Assembly: GCA_949825065.1 (NCBI GenBank)
Contig: OX463839.1
Location: forward strand, 30,947,540 to 31,011,539
DNA from: Odontocerum albicorne
Taxonomy: Eukaryota; Arthropoda; Insecta; Trichoptera; Odontoceridae
Reading direction: 5' to 3'
DNA length: 64,000 nt
The notes beneath the pieces are model-generated. The model worked only from the letters and a program-made list of their open reading frames with translations. It ran no database searches and was not told the origin of the DNA. The first letter of the stretch is position 1, and every line of letters starts with the position of its first letter. Of the stretch, positions 45,201 through 58,483 are shown one piece after another. Both the position numbers and the translations under genes were made by a program.

Positions 45201-47462
45201 TGCTCCTACATATTTCAAAAATACATGTATTAAGTATAGGAACGCACAAATTAACGCTATTTGAAGAGTGCTCTAATTAATGGTTTATGATATGACAGTT
45301 CTCAATTCTCCCATTATATTACAATATATCTTGAACATATCGTTGTCGAAAACCTTATTACAGCATTTGTAAAATACATTTATATTTTGTCTCGAAACAA
45401 TCCGAAGATAACCTAGAAATTGGCCATTTCTTATATTATATTTCCAACTATGTTACTTCAAAATATTCAATATTTAATTGGCAAACTATTTTGAAATAAA
45501 AGAATATTTTTTCAGCCTTGACAAATTTAGTAATGAATATATAAATGTATTCAATAATAACGCTAAAAGAGGCATAAACCTACAATATTTTTTCATTGTA
45601 GAATCAAAAAATTTCATACTACATATATCTATACTTTTAAACAGAAAGCTAAATTTAACAACAATTCTACCATAGAATTCAATTAATCTTTCATTTTGCA
45701 TTGTTGACCAGATCTTTCTGTTCAGATTAAGCTTATTTAATTGTAAATTTAGTCATACTGTAAAAATATCAATATGAAAAATTATTTAAAAAAATATATT
45801 ATGTAAAAAATGTAATGACATGAACATTATTTTTCACTTTCAAAAACAATCAGTCCATTTGAAATAATCATAAAAGAAATTATTTGAAATTATCAATACA
45901 GAACCAATTGATTCAATTCATATTCTTCCTTTTTAAAATTTACTCTGGATCCCTGATCCCACGATATGACAAAATATTTTCGCCAAAAACAAATATATCT
46001 AATTTTCCCTGCTATAAAAGAGCACATTAAGGAATATTTAATGAGAATCATTTCCCTTCTTCTGAATCTAGATTAATGTTATAACTTTTACCTTTGGGAA
46101 AAATAAAATAGCGAAATAAATTTAAAACTAAGATCATTTTATAGAGTTTTATAAAGAAGTATTTCTCAGTCATTAGTTCAGAGTTATTTAAACATATTGT
46201 GATAACATAAATCTTCCTTTGCCTACATGATGAAGTTATTATAGTGTATATTTTGTGCTTTCACGTGTTCTCTGTAGGTGTTGAGATAGGTAGTTCTCAA
46301 AATATAGCATTTAGATAGTTAAGAATTTACATGCTGTGCAGGTAGAGTTCATGCTCAAATTAAGGAATATGTAGGTAGCTTCACATCTGTGCCCTCAACA
46401 TTTTAAGTTATACTTAGTTGGATTATTTCCCAGACAACTTCTGCTTTGATGAGCTGCATAATTTCTTTACAAAATAGTTATTTTCATTGGTTTATTAGTC
46501 AATCGTTTGCTTTCATTTATGCACTTTAAATTAAAACAATATTCATAATTGAGGAGTTGTGAAACTAGGACAATAATAATTTCTACTTATTTATAAAAAA
46601 TATATAACTGTACAGTATTTAGTCGAAAGCTTTCTATGTTTCAGAAATGAAATTAAGTTTCACAGATCGATTTGTTTCAAATCTGTATGAACGACCTAAT
46701 TCTAAAGATTATATTGTTTGATTTTATAGATAGATTGAAAAAAAACTCTTTCAGTGTTTTGATGTGTGTTCATATTTTCATAAACCACTTATGTGTTAAT
46801 TAATATTTTTCTTTCTGATGCCTACTAACTATTATTTGCACTATCCACAATATTGATTGTTTAAAAAAAACATTTGCTTCTTCCCAGAAAAATTTAAATA
46901 AAAAAATTATGAAATCATCTGAAAATCTATAAATAATAGTCACTGATTATTGTTTTCTTCTTAAGCACACAGTGTCAAAATGAAAGAAAAAATAGATCAT
47001 AGATATTTAATTTACATAAAATTGCCAAGTCATCCAAATTAAATTCCTTGAACCATATAATAAACATAAAATACTAAAAAAACGTGAACAAATTAGTTAT
47101 TATGTCAATTTGTTAAAATTTTATTAAAAGAACACAACAGTTGCAAAAATATTAATGTTCTTTTTTTAAAAATCATATCATCAATTTATCCATGAAGGTT
47201 GTCTGCATTATGAATGCCAAAATAATGTTCCTTTCAAGTCATACGAGTATATAAGTAAGAGTAATATTCATAAATAACTCGGTTGACTTGATGATTATAA
47301 TATGAGTGAAATCACAGTTATAATCCTTGTGATACAAATAGAAATTATCTGACTGCGCAAACTTCGCTTTGGTTATCTTAAGTCAGTTGCAAATTCTGCC
47401 CAAATCTTTATAAACATTTACATATTTTAAATTACCTTAAATACATCATTCTGTCTTTCAGC

Positions 47463-47525
47463 CCAGAAGTTACGGGTTTGATAATTACTCAGTTTTTCAC
47501 TTAAGGCCCCTTTAAAATATCTCTA
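47463..47525 (+). repeat. Possible SINE fragment
   Basis: CCCAGAAGTTACGGGTTTGA and TCACTTAAGGCCCCTTTAAA match the B-box region and mid-body of the main SINE in order, with a deletion between. It is short and uncertain. Confidence 0.4.
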
Positions 47526-48382
47526 TCATATAGTATCAGATGATTAATTGGTATATAATAAAATACAATACAATAGAATGGCTGGTTGTGCAACTTACTT
47601 TTATCTATATCACAAGGAACAAAATAAATAAGCTGAAAACAAATTTTAATTGATAGTTTATATTTTTTGTAGACATTTCTTAGTCTTTGTTGCAGCTTTA
47701 TAGGAATAATTGAGGATTTCACTCTAAAGGATAAAAAAAAACACTTAGTTGTGCCAAATAAAATTCCATTGTATATTTTTTTTATTTCAGCAAGCACCTA
47801 ATTAGCATGATTCTTTAAAAAATATATTCTCATTTAATCTCTCAAACTTAAATAATTTTTTAGATGTATACGCTTTAAAATTAATTTAAATCTATTGCAA
47901 ACATTTGCATATTTTAGATATATTTATAAAGTATTGGCAAAGATGACAATAGTTAAATGTAAAGAGAGGTCGATATTTTGATAAGAGAAACTTGAGATAT
48001 TTTATACAAATTGATTAAATTTAAATGTTTACTGTATCGATGTGGCTGTTTTCCATTTTAGATATTCATTTATGGGTGAAATCAGGTATTATAAGAGTTC
48101 ATTTGAATTTGTAGAAAATTGTGGAACTTTAGTGAATTGATGTTGATTCTGGATTGTTTTCTCAGTATTCTAAATAAATTTAGAAAGCAAAAAAATCTCG
48201 TCTTTTATAAGCAAATTTAGTTCTAAAATACTTTTTAATTCATATTTAGATTTAATTAAATGAAATAAAGTAAATTTTTTTAACATTAAAGAATAGCTAA
48301 CTTTATAGAAAAATGTTTTTTCAGCATAATGTGACAGTAAACGGCTATGGATGTTTTGGAGAACTTAATGTCAAGTCTATAG

Positions 48383-48640
48383 CAAGGGTGGCCAAAGCGT
48401 TGACCGCGTAGCTATTTCTAGTCGCCCGCCTTCTGATCGTACACATCTCTGTTATTCCGGGAATCAGCTGCTAAGCGCACATGCGACAGTATTATCTATG
48501 TTTATTTTAAATTTAAACTTATTTTTGACTTTAAAGTACTACTTTTCTTATGATCACTTAACACATACGGTGTTAGTAGACCGCCGCCAATAATTTTAAA
48601 AGCAGGTCGCCCGTAGTGATCAAAAGTTTGGCCACCACTG
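48383..48640. mobile_element. hAT-type MITE with 8-bp target duplication
   Basis: GTCTATAG lies immediately on both sides (48375-48382 and 48641-48648). The ends CAAGGGTGGCCAAAG and GTTTGGCCACCACTG are inverted repeats, with two mismatches near the tip. It is 258 bases long with no coding frame, a typical non-autonomous hAT element. Confidence 0.88.
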
Positions 48641-48926
48641 GTCTATAGTATGTAGCAAAAACTTAAAGCTATAAATAATTATGATAAAATTCAACCTGTA
48701 TAACTAATCATGCTCTGTACACATTTGTGGATGTTACGAGTATAATACTTTACTATTTTTACATCTGTAAATATATGACCAGAATATTGGGCATAATTCT
48801 TGAAATCATTACCTTCCTTTCTCTTGAAGTTAATTAAAATTATTGATAAAAATCAACTTGGCACTATGTGATGTTAGCACTTATCAGGGTTATTTTCAAT
48901 TTGACAACCATGACTGAGAAATACTA

Positions 48927-50210
48927 TTAGGTGTACAAATAAGTTTCCACCGCTTTTTACCAAAAATTGGGCATTTATTGTGAAAGAACGGAACCTCATG
49001 TTTTATTCGAAGTATTGCCCATCGCTTGCCACTACTTTTTCCTATCTTTCTGGCAGCATACGGATACCGCGTCGGAAGAATTCTTCATCTTTTGAGGCTA
49101 TCCACGAATCGACCCAATTTTTGGTATCTTCATATGATGTGAAGTGCTGCTCAAACAGGCCATGCGTCATCGATCGAAACAAGTGGAAATCAGAAGGAGC
49201 AATGTCTGGTGAATACGGCGGGTGGGGTAAAACTTCCCAATTGAGTGTTTCCAAATAGGTTTTGACCGGCGCCGCAACATGTGGACGAGCATTATCATGC
49301 AGGAGAATAATTTTGTCGTGTCTGGAGTAGTAGTGGGCGCGCTTTTCCTTGCTCGACTCAATCTCATCAATTGTGTTTGGTAGACAGCCCCAGCAATGGT
49401 TTCGTTCGGTTTGAGCAACTCATAATACACGACACCAAGCTGATCCCACCAAATACACAACAAGAATTTTTTTCCATGAATATTTGGCTTAGCCGTAGAT
49501 GTTGAAGCATGGCCAGGGGGTCCCCATGATTTCTTCCTATTAAGATTATTATAGTGGATCTATTTTTTATCACCAGTGACTATATGGTGCAGAAAACCCT
49601 TTCGTTTATGCCTGACAAGCAGCATTTCACATGTGGAAAATCGGCGTTCAACGTTTCTCGGTGTCAGTTCATATGGAACCCAATTTCCTTGTTTTTGAAT
49701 CATTCCCAATTATTTCAACCAATGTGAAATTGCTTGTTGAGTCACTCCTAATGTAAGTGCAAGTTCTTCTTGCGTTTGCCACGAATCTTGATCCAATAAT
49801 ACTTCCGATTCCGCGTCTTCGTACACTTTCGGCCTTCCACTACGTTCTTTGTCTTCGATGTCAAATTCACCGTTCTTAAACTTTTGAAACCACTCACGAC
49901 AACTTCTCTCAGTTAAGGCAGCCTCACCATATGCTTCTACAAGCAATCGATGCGCCTTAGCTGCAGATTTCTTCAAATTGAAGAAGTAAATCAAAAGTTC
50001 CCGCAAATGATGCTTATTCAGCTCAAAACTTGACATTTTCGTACACAAAAGAATATATTATACTGATAAAAATTCACTAATATTTCAAGGTTATGTTGTT
50101 GATAGATGTCCAACCTTACAACAATGACGTTTTACATCTGACAATTTTAACCATAACTTACTGGTAGCGCCAATTTTTGTTAAACAGCGGCGACTTATTT
50201 GTACACCTGA
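48927..50210 (-). mobile_element. mariner transposon, Mos1-like group, decayed
   Basis: Inverted ends TTAGGTGTACAAATAAG and TCAGGTGTACAAATAAG, flanked by TA, enclose 1284 bases. The inverted repeat and the protein resemble the mauritiana group (Drosophila Mos1) and clearly differ from the copy at 19756. Confidence 0.92.
49042..50036 (-). pseudogene. Mos1-like mariner transposase pseudogene
   Basis: From ATG at 50036, minus strand: MSSFELNKHHLRELLIYFF, then CREWFQKFKNGEFDIEDKER and TLGVTQQAISH (DNA-binding region), stop. It resumes with GNWVPYEL and HHIVTGD, where the expected EKW reads K-K-stop. LCIWWDQLGVVYYELLKPNE follows, and after frameshifts WEVLPHPPYSPDIAPSDFHL, WIASKDEEFFRRGI and LPER. 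Stops and frameshifts separate the parts. The first catalytic Asp and the last (PSD) are still readable. Confidence 0.88.
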
Positions 50211-50822
50211 TATAATTTCTTCAGTAAAACAACTGCCTGAGATAGTTGAGCTATTAAATATGTTTTATTTATGATTCATGATCCTTTTTTTCTTGATTTG
50301 TTATGTGGTCATTTTTTAATAATCAGAGATACATGTAATTAGTCATCTAAACTTTATTGGTTATGAGTTATAATATAAATTCATCACAAATCACGCTTAT
50401 CAGAGTATATCAAATTCAATATCTCAAAATAATGACTTTTTGAAAGAATATTTTTATTTGATTTAAGAAGCCTAAATATGAATTTAAATGTATTTTTCAT
50501 CATGTATGCACTATTATTTTATTATAGTTCAATATATTAAATATATCTAAATCTTTATTGTTAAATTTTAGTAACACATTCATATAATGAAACATGCTTC
50601 ACAAAATTGATGTATTACCGTGTAGCATTTAATATAAAATTTTGTGTTTAAATAGATTGAATGGATTGTATTTTTAAATGATTTCAAAAATAAAATATTA
50701 CATAAGATGTTTCATTTTTATTTTGCATTACCTGTACAAAATAACAAACAATGATTATTTCAAATAGAAAAATCAGAGATACTTATTTACAAGGTCATAC
50801 GTATAGATTTTTCTATACTTAT

Positions 50823-50900
50823 AACCTTGTTGGCATCCGTAGTCTAAGCAAGCTGATGTCCCAGATTCGATTCCTGGCAAATCCATCTCCAAAGGATGCA
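50823..50900 (+). repeat. tRNA-like SINE head
   Basis: TTGGCATCCGTAGTCTAAGC resembles a tRNA A-box region and AGATTCGATTCCTGGC holds a B-box. The continuation does not match the main SINE family. It does not form a convincing complete tRNA. Confidence 0.4.
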
Positions 50901-51159
50901 GCTTAAATCTTTGATGAATAAAAACGCTACACACAGTAAAAAATACCTGCATTTATTTATAAATGTGTATGACTACAATCCAAGTTACATATTTTGTAAT
51001 TTAGCTGTAGAATCAAGGCTAATTGCTCCAACTATAGAAGCCCACGAGAAGAAATATAATCCTGGAATCCCGTTTCTGAGATTTTTGTTGTAGATGTTGG
51101 TAAGATTGAGAAGTTAAAAATATTAGGTTCTAAAGAGTAACTGGGAAATATTTTGAAAC

Positions 51160-52605
51160 ATACCAATGCAAGTCAATGTTCAAATGGGCCTGAGAGCTGT
51201 AACATCCCTGAAGTAATTCCTAAAATCCAAGCTTCTAACCAGAAGGTTAAATTCGTTATCATCATTGACTGCACAACATTGGTGGATCTTAACCTCCTAA
51301 AAGAATGTCTTCCCTTTCCTCCTATCTTGTGCCAGGCTTTTCCATCTGGGTAACACAACTATCCTTGCACTGAAAACTTGACCTCCCGACAGGTCTACTG
51401 TCTATTGTCCAAAATACACCTCAATAGTCGGCCATTATCCATTCTTACCACATGGTCCGCTCAAAGGAGTCTTCTGAACTTAACAAATAAAGATATAGAT
51501 TGGTCCTGGAAGAGGTTATAGGCTGGTTGTATCAGATGTACACTCGATAGAAACTTTCTCTCAAAGATGTCCAGGGATCTCTCATCAGCCACTGTAAATA
51601 TTCAACACTCTGACCCATAGATGAGCATAGGTTTAATTAATGTCATATACATCAAAATCTTGATGCAACATAAGAGCAGTTATGGCTTTAGCTGGGTTTG
51701 TAAGTCAAAGTATAATAGTATTTATTAGTTGCTATTGTACTTCGCTTTATTTCTTCTCTAATATTTATTTGTGGTATTTACAAAAGATCCAAGGTAAACA
51801 AAATCTTTTACTTCCTGGAAGAAATAGTCTCTAGTTTGTAAATTTGTAGTATTTCTAGTAATATTGTTCATTATTGGCATATACTATATTGTGTTTCGGA
51901 TTCCATTTATTTTTGAGGGAACGTGTCTCCATGTCAATAACCATTGATAATCTGCACTGTTTCAGACAGGTCAACTTGCACTTTCACTTGGCATTCAACA
52001 TTCTTCATTGTAAACTTAATTTTGTTGATTAGTTTCTGTAGTACTTCCAACTCATCCATGTCTGTGTACAGTTTGCCCCATTTTATTGAGTCATAAGCAG
52101 CTTTAAGGTCAACAAATAGGTAATATGTTTCATTGTTGAATTGTCTTGTTGTTCCCAGAATTTATTTCAATGAGGAGATTTGGTCAGTGATTGATTTTCC
52201 TATTTTGATTCTACTTTAATAGTCCCCTATTATGTTTTCCAGGTATGGTTTAAGTGGTTGAAAAGAAATATTTGTGAGGACTTTGTATGTCATATTCAGA
52301 AGGATTATTCCTCAATAATCGGAGCATTTCAGAGTGTCACCTTTTTTATGAAGCAGACAGATTATGCTTTTGTTCCAGCCCTCTGGTGAAGTGTTATTTT
52401 ATCAAATCAAATTTATTATTTTACCCAAGTGGTACATTAGAGAACCACCAAATATGTTTTAAGAGTTCCCCATTTATGTTGTCTTTTCTGGGAGATTTGT
52501 TGCTCATGTAAGATGCTGCAGATGTAAGATGACTCTTTTTACTTCATCCAAAGAAGGGGCATTTTCACTGTCATCTTTGATGATTAGGGTTGCTGCTTTT
52601 TGGTT
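51160..52605 (-). mobile_element. LINE remnant with reverse transcriptase
   Basis: Minus-strand frames read in order: APSLDEVKRVILHLQ, SPEGWNKSIICLLHKKGDTL, then CSDY.GIILLNMTYKVLTNI, KSITDQISSLK, LFVDLKAAYDSI and the following palm blocks, with many stops and frameshifts. The region to 51160 resembles the element's C-terminal tail. The blocks are those of a non-LTR RT. Clade is not assigned. Confidence 0.8.
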
Positions 52606-52622
52606 TTTTATACTAATTATAC

Positions 52623-53370
52623 AGGGTGGGGCATGAATCTTGCTACAAAAATATATTTAAATAAGTTATTTATTTTAATGATTTTTTTTAAATTGTAATA
52701 CATAATTTTTTTGGTAATGGTGAGATATTCAAACACATATCTAATTAGGGTAGTTCAACTATATTTATAATTTCATTCCCCAATTTCAATACAACGCACA
52801 TTGAGAAATGAAGGAAGATGGAATATTCCTAGGAGATGGACCATGTTGCGTATTGTGGGGCAGTTCAACGAGACAGGAAATGTCCAAAGGAAGCCCTATG
52901 ATGAAGACTGTACAGTACAGATAACGAATAACATTACCACAGTGGCCTCTGCCATTCAAAATGATCTGAAGATTTCAATGAGGCAATTGGCATTAGATGT
53001 TGGCGTCAGTCAAAGGAATGTGTCCAACATATTGCACAAGGATTATTCCATTACACAATTCAATTGGCACACAGTCTAAATTCTAAGGACCTGCCACTTC
53101 ACCTAGAATTTTGCCCAAAAATTGTCACAATTTGCGGAGCAAGGTCCAAACTTTATTGATTGTTTGTTTATGTCTGATTATACCCATTTTGACCTTAATT
53201 GCAATGTTAACAAGCAAAACTGCCATTTCTGGTTGATGGAAAATCCCAAAAAATTACATCCAGAGTGACTCACCGTATGGTATGTGGTATCGGCCAAGTG
53301 CATTATTAGCCGCCACCTACCCTATCCTTACACTCAACTTATGTATATTTATTTTGTAATATTTTTAAAC
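52623..53370 (+). mobile_element. Tc1/mariner-superfamily transposase remnant
   Basis: The frame 52801-53079 holds RIVGQFNETGNVQRK, NNITTVASAIQNDLKISMRQ and LALDVGVSQRNVSNILHKD, the paired-like DNA-binding half of an insect Tc1/mariner relative. Later frames give FDLNCNVNKQNCHFW, MENPKK and a HP-like V-T-V-W-Y, matching the catalytic half. It may start at CAGGGTGGGGCATGAATC near 52623. A right end was not found. Confidence 0.65.
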
Positions 53371-53383
53371 TGTCAATAATAAT

Positions 53384-53469
53384 GGGCTAGAGTCCCGAGA
53401 TGGAGCGCCCTTGAGGGCAGTTTGCTCTCTAAACGGCGCTATATAAATTGTCCTATTATTATTATTCTA
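53384..53469 (+). repeat. LINE-type 3' end with ATT tail
   Basis: TAGAGTCCCGAGATGGAGCG, TTTGCTCTCTAAACGGCGC and TATATAAATTGTCC, then (ATT)n, are shared with the inverted pair at 27600-27770. Confidence 0.6.
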
Positions 53470-53730
53470 GTTATTAAGTTATGAGTACTTTCTTCCAATT
53501 AAGTCATCAAAGTGTTTACACATACAAAGCCTGGGCTGGGACTTTTTTCTCAGTTGGTTCACTCTACAGTAGAATATTCAACTGTTATTGTTAAATTTTA
53601 GTCTTAATATCGTTGAGGATGGCCTTAGACTCTTGCATTTTTTTCTTCTGTGGATTATCTTCTCTTCCCTACTAAGATGTTTATAATTCTCAACATATGC
53701 TCTCGTATAGTTTCTATTTATCAAAATTTT

Positions 53731-55065
53731 AGATTCCCTATTCTTCTTGCCTGCTACTTAAGTTTAATGTTCTTATGTATATTCCAATATGTAGCCACGC
53801 AATATAATATAATCATTTTAGATTCCCTATTCTTCTTGCCTGCTACTTAGGTTTAATGTTCTTATTTATATTCCAATATGTAGCCACGCAATATAATATA
53901 ATCATTTTAGATTCCCTATTCTTCTTGCCTGCTACTTAGGTTTAATGTTCTTATTTATATTCCAATATGTAGCCACGCAATATAATATAATCATTTTAGA
54001 TTCCCTATTCTTCTTGCCTGCTACTTAGGTTTAATGTTCTTATTTATATTCTAATATGTAGCCATGCAATATAATATAATCATTTTAGATTCCCTATTCT
54101 TCTTGCCTGCTACTTAGGTTTAATGTTCTTATTTATATTCCAATATGTAGCCACGCAATATAATATAATCATTTTAGATTCCCTATTCTTCTTGCCTGCT
54201 ACTTAGGTTTAATGTTCTTATTTATATTCCAATATGTAGCCACGCAATATAATATAATCATTTTAGATTCCCTATTCTTCTTGCCTGCTACTTAGGTTTA
54301 ATGTTCTTATTTATATTCTAATATGTAGCCACGCAATATAATATAATCATTTTAGATTCCCTATTCTTCTTGCCTGCTACTTAGGTTTAATGTTCTTATG
54401 TATATTCCAATATGTAGCCACGCAATATAATATAATCATTTTAGATTCCCTATTCTTCTTGCCTGCTACTTAGGTTTAAAGTTTTTATGTATATTCCAAT
54501 ATGTAGCTACGCAATATAATATAATCATTTTAGATTCCCTATTCTTCTTGCCTGCTACTTAGGTTTAATGTTCTTATGTATATTCCAATATGTAGCCACG
54601 CAATATAATATAATCATTTTAGATTCCCTATTCTTCTTGCCTGCTACTTAGGTTTAATGTTCTTATGTATATTCCAATATGTAGCCACGCAATATAATAT
54701 AATCATTTTAGATTCCCTATTTTTCTTGCCTGCTACTTAGGTTTAAAGTTTTTATGTATATTCCAATATGTAGCCACGCAATATAATATAATCATTTTAG
54801 ATTCCCTATTCTTCTTGCCTGCTACTTAGGTTTAATGTTCTTCTTTATATTCCAATATGTAGCCACGCAATATAATATAATCATTTTAGATTCCCTATTC
54901 TTCTCGCCTGCTACTTAGGTTTAATGTTCTTATGTATATTCCAATATGTAGCCACGCAATATAATATAATCATTTAAGATTCCCTATTCTTCTTGCCTGC
55001 TACGTAGGTTTAAAGTTTTTATGTATATTCCAATATGTAGCCGTGCAATATAATATAATCATTTT
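53731..55065. repeat. 89-bp satellite array, 15 copies
   Basis: Fifteen head-to-tail units of 89 bases each start AGATTCCCTATTCTTCTTGC and end AATATAATATAATCATTTT, with starts at 53731 plus multiples of 89. The match stops at 55066. Variant positions recur every third unit: TTCTAATATG at units 4 and 7, and TTTAAAGTTTTTATG at units 9, 12 and 15. The array therefore partly grew by copying three units (267 bases) at a time. Confidence 0.95.
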
Positions 55066-55239
55066 GGTCTTTTTAGTTGGTCTTTCTGCTGTCTAGAGTT
55101 TTCCAAGTCCCTTTATGAGTGTTTTTATGCGGAAACAATATCGAATGATGTGGTTCAGAAATACGGAATTGTGGATGATATTAGGCCAGCATTTAAGACT
55201 CACTGTATTAACGTGGAGATCAAGAAGGAAGCGATAAAT

Positions 55240-55380
55240 TCGCTCTTTGTCTCTTTATCCTTGGCTCACCAGCTGTATAAAAGCCAACCAATTAGCTTGG
55301 ATTGGCCATGTTCACAGAACAAACGACCAAAGAATTGTTATGTTGAATGTCGGATGAAAAATATGTAATTTCTTCAGTAT
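55240..55380 (+). repeat. LINE C-terminal scrap
   Basis: One frame reads LAWIGHVHRTNDQRIVMLN, the W.GHV.R....RI pattern seen at the C-terminus of the LINEs in this window. It lies just after the satellite array. Confidence 0.45.
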
Positions 55381-58300
55381 TTTATTTAGGCGACTTATTA
55401 CAATGAATTACATGAGTATATCATGGAGATAATTCAAAGGATAAAATGTCATAATGACCTGATTCTTCCCTTGTTCAAATGTATCGGAGGAATTTGAGCC
55501 TTATGGGCCGTTAATATACCAAATTTAGGGGAAAGAGATATCTTCATCTTTTTTCAATTGAGAATGTAGTAGCGTATGATAAATATGTTTAGATAACAAT
55601 ATTTTAGTGAAAGAAAATTAAATTGACATTCTCGTGCTTCAGTTACTTTTGAAGAATAACTATTGTAGTATTTATAAAAATAGTTCATTTTGATTATCTT
55701 AAGTAGTTGACCTATGCAGCGTGACATTTCTGAACTTATAGTTTAATGAATCCGGTTGATAAGAAAGTCAACCCTTGAACTCATTTTATTGATAAAAAAA
55801 CATTTTGCGCCCATTACGTACTAGAATGGAATTGTGGGCAACCTCCACGATTAATGGACCTCCAAATGGAATTCAAAGAAACAATATCATGGAGGCTAGA
55901 AATTTTAATAGAACTATAAATTTCGCAAGAACTTTACGACTGTAGGAAATAATGTAAGTATTGTATTTAATGGATTACATGCTATGACAGTATTTTCCGC
56001 AATGTAGCGACCACGATTCCTATCATATAACATTAATAAAGATCAAATGCAAAAAACGCACACAAAAAGTTTCATAATAGTCGTAAGATGCAAAAAAACA
56101 TACTTTATACATTCAAATAAAACCCGCCATATTATATGTATACGCTGCTACGCGTGTTATACGTTATCAAGTACTTGTTATACCAAATATTAATACGGGA
56201 AACTTCGATAAGCCACAAACGTGCAAAATTTTAGTGACGCCAAGTGGTGAAGAGTTGTATTTCAAATGAATTGTCAACCCGAATAGTTTTCTTTTTAATT
56301 CAATGAAGTTGTCGTATGTTTCTATCAGGGTTATGGTTGATAGACATAATAAAAAATGGTGTCCAATTTTCCAAATAATATGTACATTTTTGTACAGAAC
56401 GCGATGAAATTTCATTCATTCACGATTTATATTTGATTGCCATCAAACCGCGGGTTTGCTTGCATAACTTCGAAACCAATACCGACCTTCAAGGTCTAGT
56501 TGATTACACGCCTGTCTTTCAATCAGGTGGTTAATAATTCGATCACCATTGGTATCCAGATTTTGAAAAAAAAAAAAAAAAAAGAATCCAGTTTGGTTAC
56601 CACAAGGTTGATTTAACGTCTTTCCAGTTAGTTGGAAGAAATTGACGCGTGGGAATAATCCGCCAGATTATTCTGTATACAACGAAAGTGTAATACAATA
56701 CACTGTGTCAAAAAAGCTATAATTAATGTGTGATATACATGCTTTGTCTCAACGTGAACATGTTACAATTAACCCAAAGCTTAGTAGTATGTGAGTGGCT
56801 TGCGGTATAACCGTAGTCAAGTGCTAATGCAGCCTAAATATTTTATTTTTATTATTCATAGGAAAAAAATTATATAAATATTAATAATTTTGGTACATCA
56901 AAAGTTTGAAGTAAATAAAAATACAAATATTAACATTTGGCCATATATGTTTGTAAACTCACTACCAAGATTTCACTGTGAACATTTGTACAAAAATGTC
57001 CAAGTTTCCAGTATTATAATTTTATAAAATTTAGTTGGCTATTTTTGTTGTGTATCGAAATTGTCGGAACCTGTGGTCCGAGATAATACAAACTGAGCTG
57101 AACTGTCAGTGTGCTAATTTGTCACGTATTATTTAGTATCAATTTAATTTTAATTATCAAACCTTTTATATTATTTTTTACTATAAAATAATATGTAGAC
57201 ATTCGCCAAACTCCAAGAACCTTCTTGACATATTTTCAAGTTTTATCAAGTCTGTATTTGTCAAAATAATTTTGGAGTGTCGACTTCAGTATTTTTGTTA
57301 TCTGGTTGTTTACGTGATTTTCTGTCCAATTATTATTTCAAGTGAAGCCGTCTGACCTTACTTAAAATACCTATCTGCCTCAAAATGAGCATTATCAAAT
57401 CAATTATATTTAGGTAAGTATAAAAATTGCCATTTTTTATAACAGAAATAAAATAAGCTTTATTTATTGCGCCGGATGTTCAAACCAGTTTCATTTTTGA
57501 TTTTGCAAACTTATCTCGGCGAATCGTGTGCATTTGATTATTAAAATCCAGTAAACAGTAACTGTTTGTATAAATTGCTATCTTAAACGATTTCCAAATA
57601 TGTTTTCCAATAGCCCGTTGAATAGTTTTTTTTATAAATTTACTTATCTATTTCAGTCAGGCTCATTTATTTTGTTTTATTTTGACAATTTTAAAGTAAT
57701 GGATATTATAATTTTGACTTGAACTCACCAAGAAGACATCACCCATCGAATGTTTTGTCCCAATATATTTCTAGGTAGTCTCAGAAAACGGCAAAAATGA
57801 ACTCTTTTTGTGTACACAGTTCAAAATAAAGTCTCTAAACTCAATGTTCATTTTCTAATTACAATTCATATCCAATTTTTGTAAATATGATTTTTTTCTT
57901 GAAAAAATCACTACCTACATTCAGTTTGATGCAGTTTAAAATTATACTTCATTAGTAAATAAATATCTAAGCAATTATTTGAAATTCGATGCTTAGTGAT
58001 AAATATTTCCAAGATAACTAGAAGACATAAAATATATATTCTAAGATATTAATTACAGCTAACGGAAAAGAATGTAACGAGGTTTATATTTTACCATCTT
58101 CGGTGTTAATGAACATTCAACTGTAAAGCTTTTATTACAATTAACTTCTCAAATCCAAATATGCATCTAAGCTAGGCTTACACTATATATTTTTTCCAAA
58201 CTGGAACAGGGACCAAAAAATAACTGTTTATCCAGTCATTCTACCTCTCCTCAGACCAGACATTATTCATCACAGCACCTACGCCCACAATATTTCTTGC

Positions 58301-58483
58301 AATCTCTTTTGTTAAATGAAAATACACATTGTTTACTATTTTGTGGTTAATATTTCTGAAGTTTCACCAAAAACTAACTGAAAATGTAAAAGCTTAACTT
58401 TTAAGCCTTCTTCTGGTATAAAGTATCGCACAATATATGGCACAATTTTTATTTCTATTCTATTAGAAGTATCAGTTGTAATA
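55381..58483. other. AT-rich intergenic stretch
   Basis: Only the SINE copy at 56484-56702 is recognised. The remainder has no supported gene. Confidence 0.6.
56484..56702 (+). repeat. tRNA-derived SINE, near full length
   Basis: GACCTTCAAGGTCTAGTTGA opens the head and AATTCGATCACC is the B-box. An 18-A linker, GAATCCAGTTTGGT, GTTAGTTGGAAGAAATTG and the tail ATACAACGAAAGTGTAATAC follow. Confidence 0.75.

Larger units (their letters stand above)
38721..48382. other. Long AT-rich intergenic stretch
   Basis: Apart from two small tandem arrays (39926-40159 and 41740-41922), one inverted repeat (42196-42249) and a SINE scrap near 47463-47525, nothing is recognisable over nearly 10 kb. The open frames are AT-driven and unlike known proteins. 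Confidence 0.6.
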
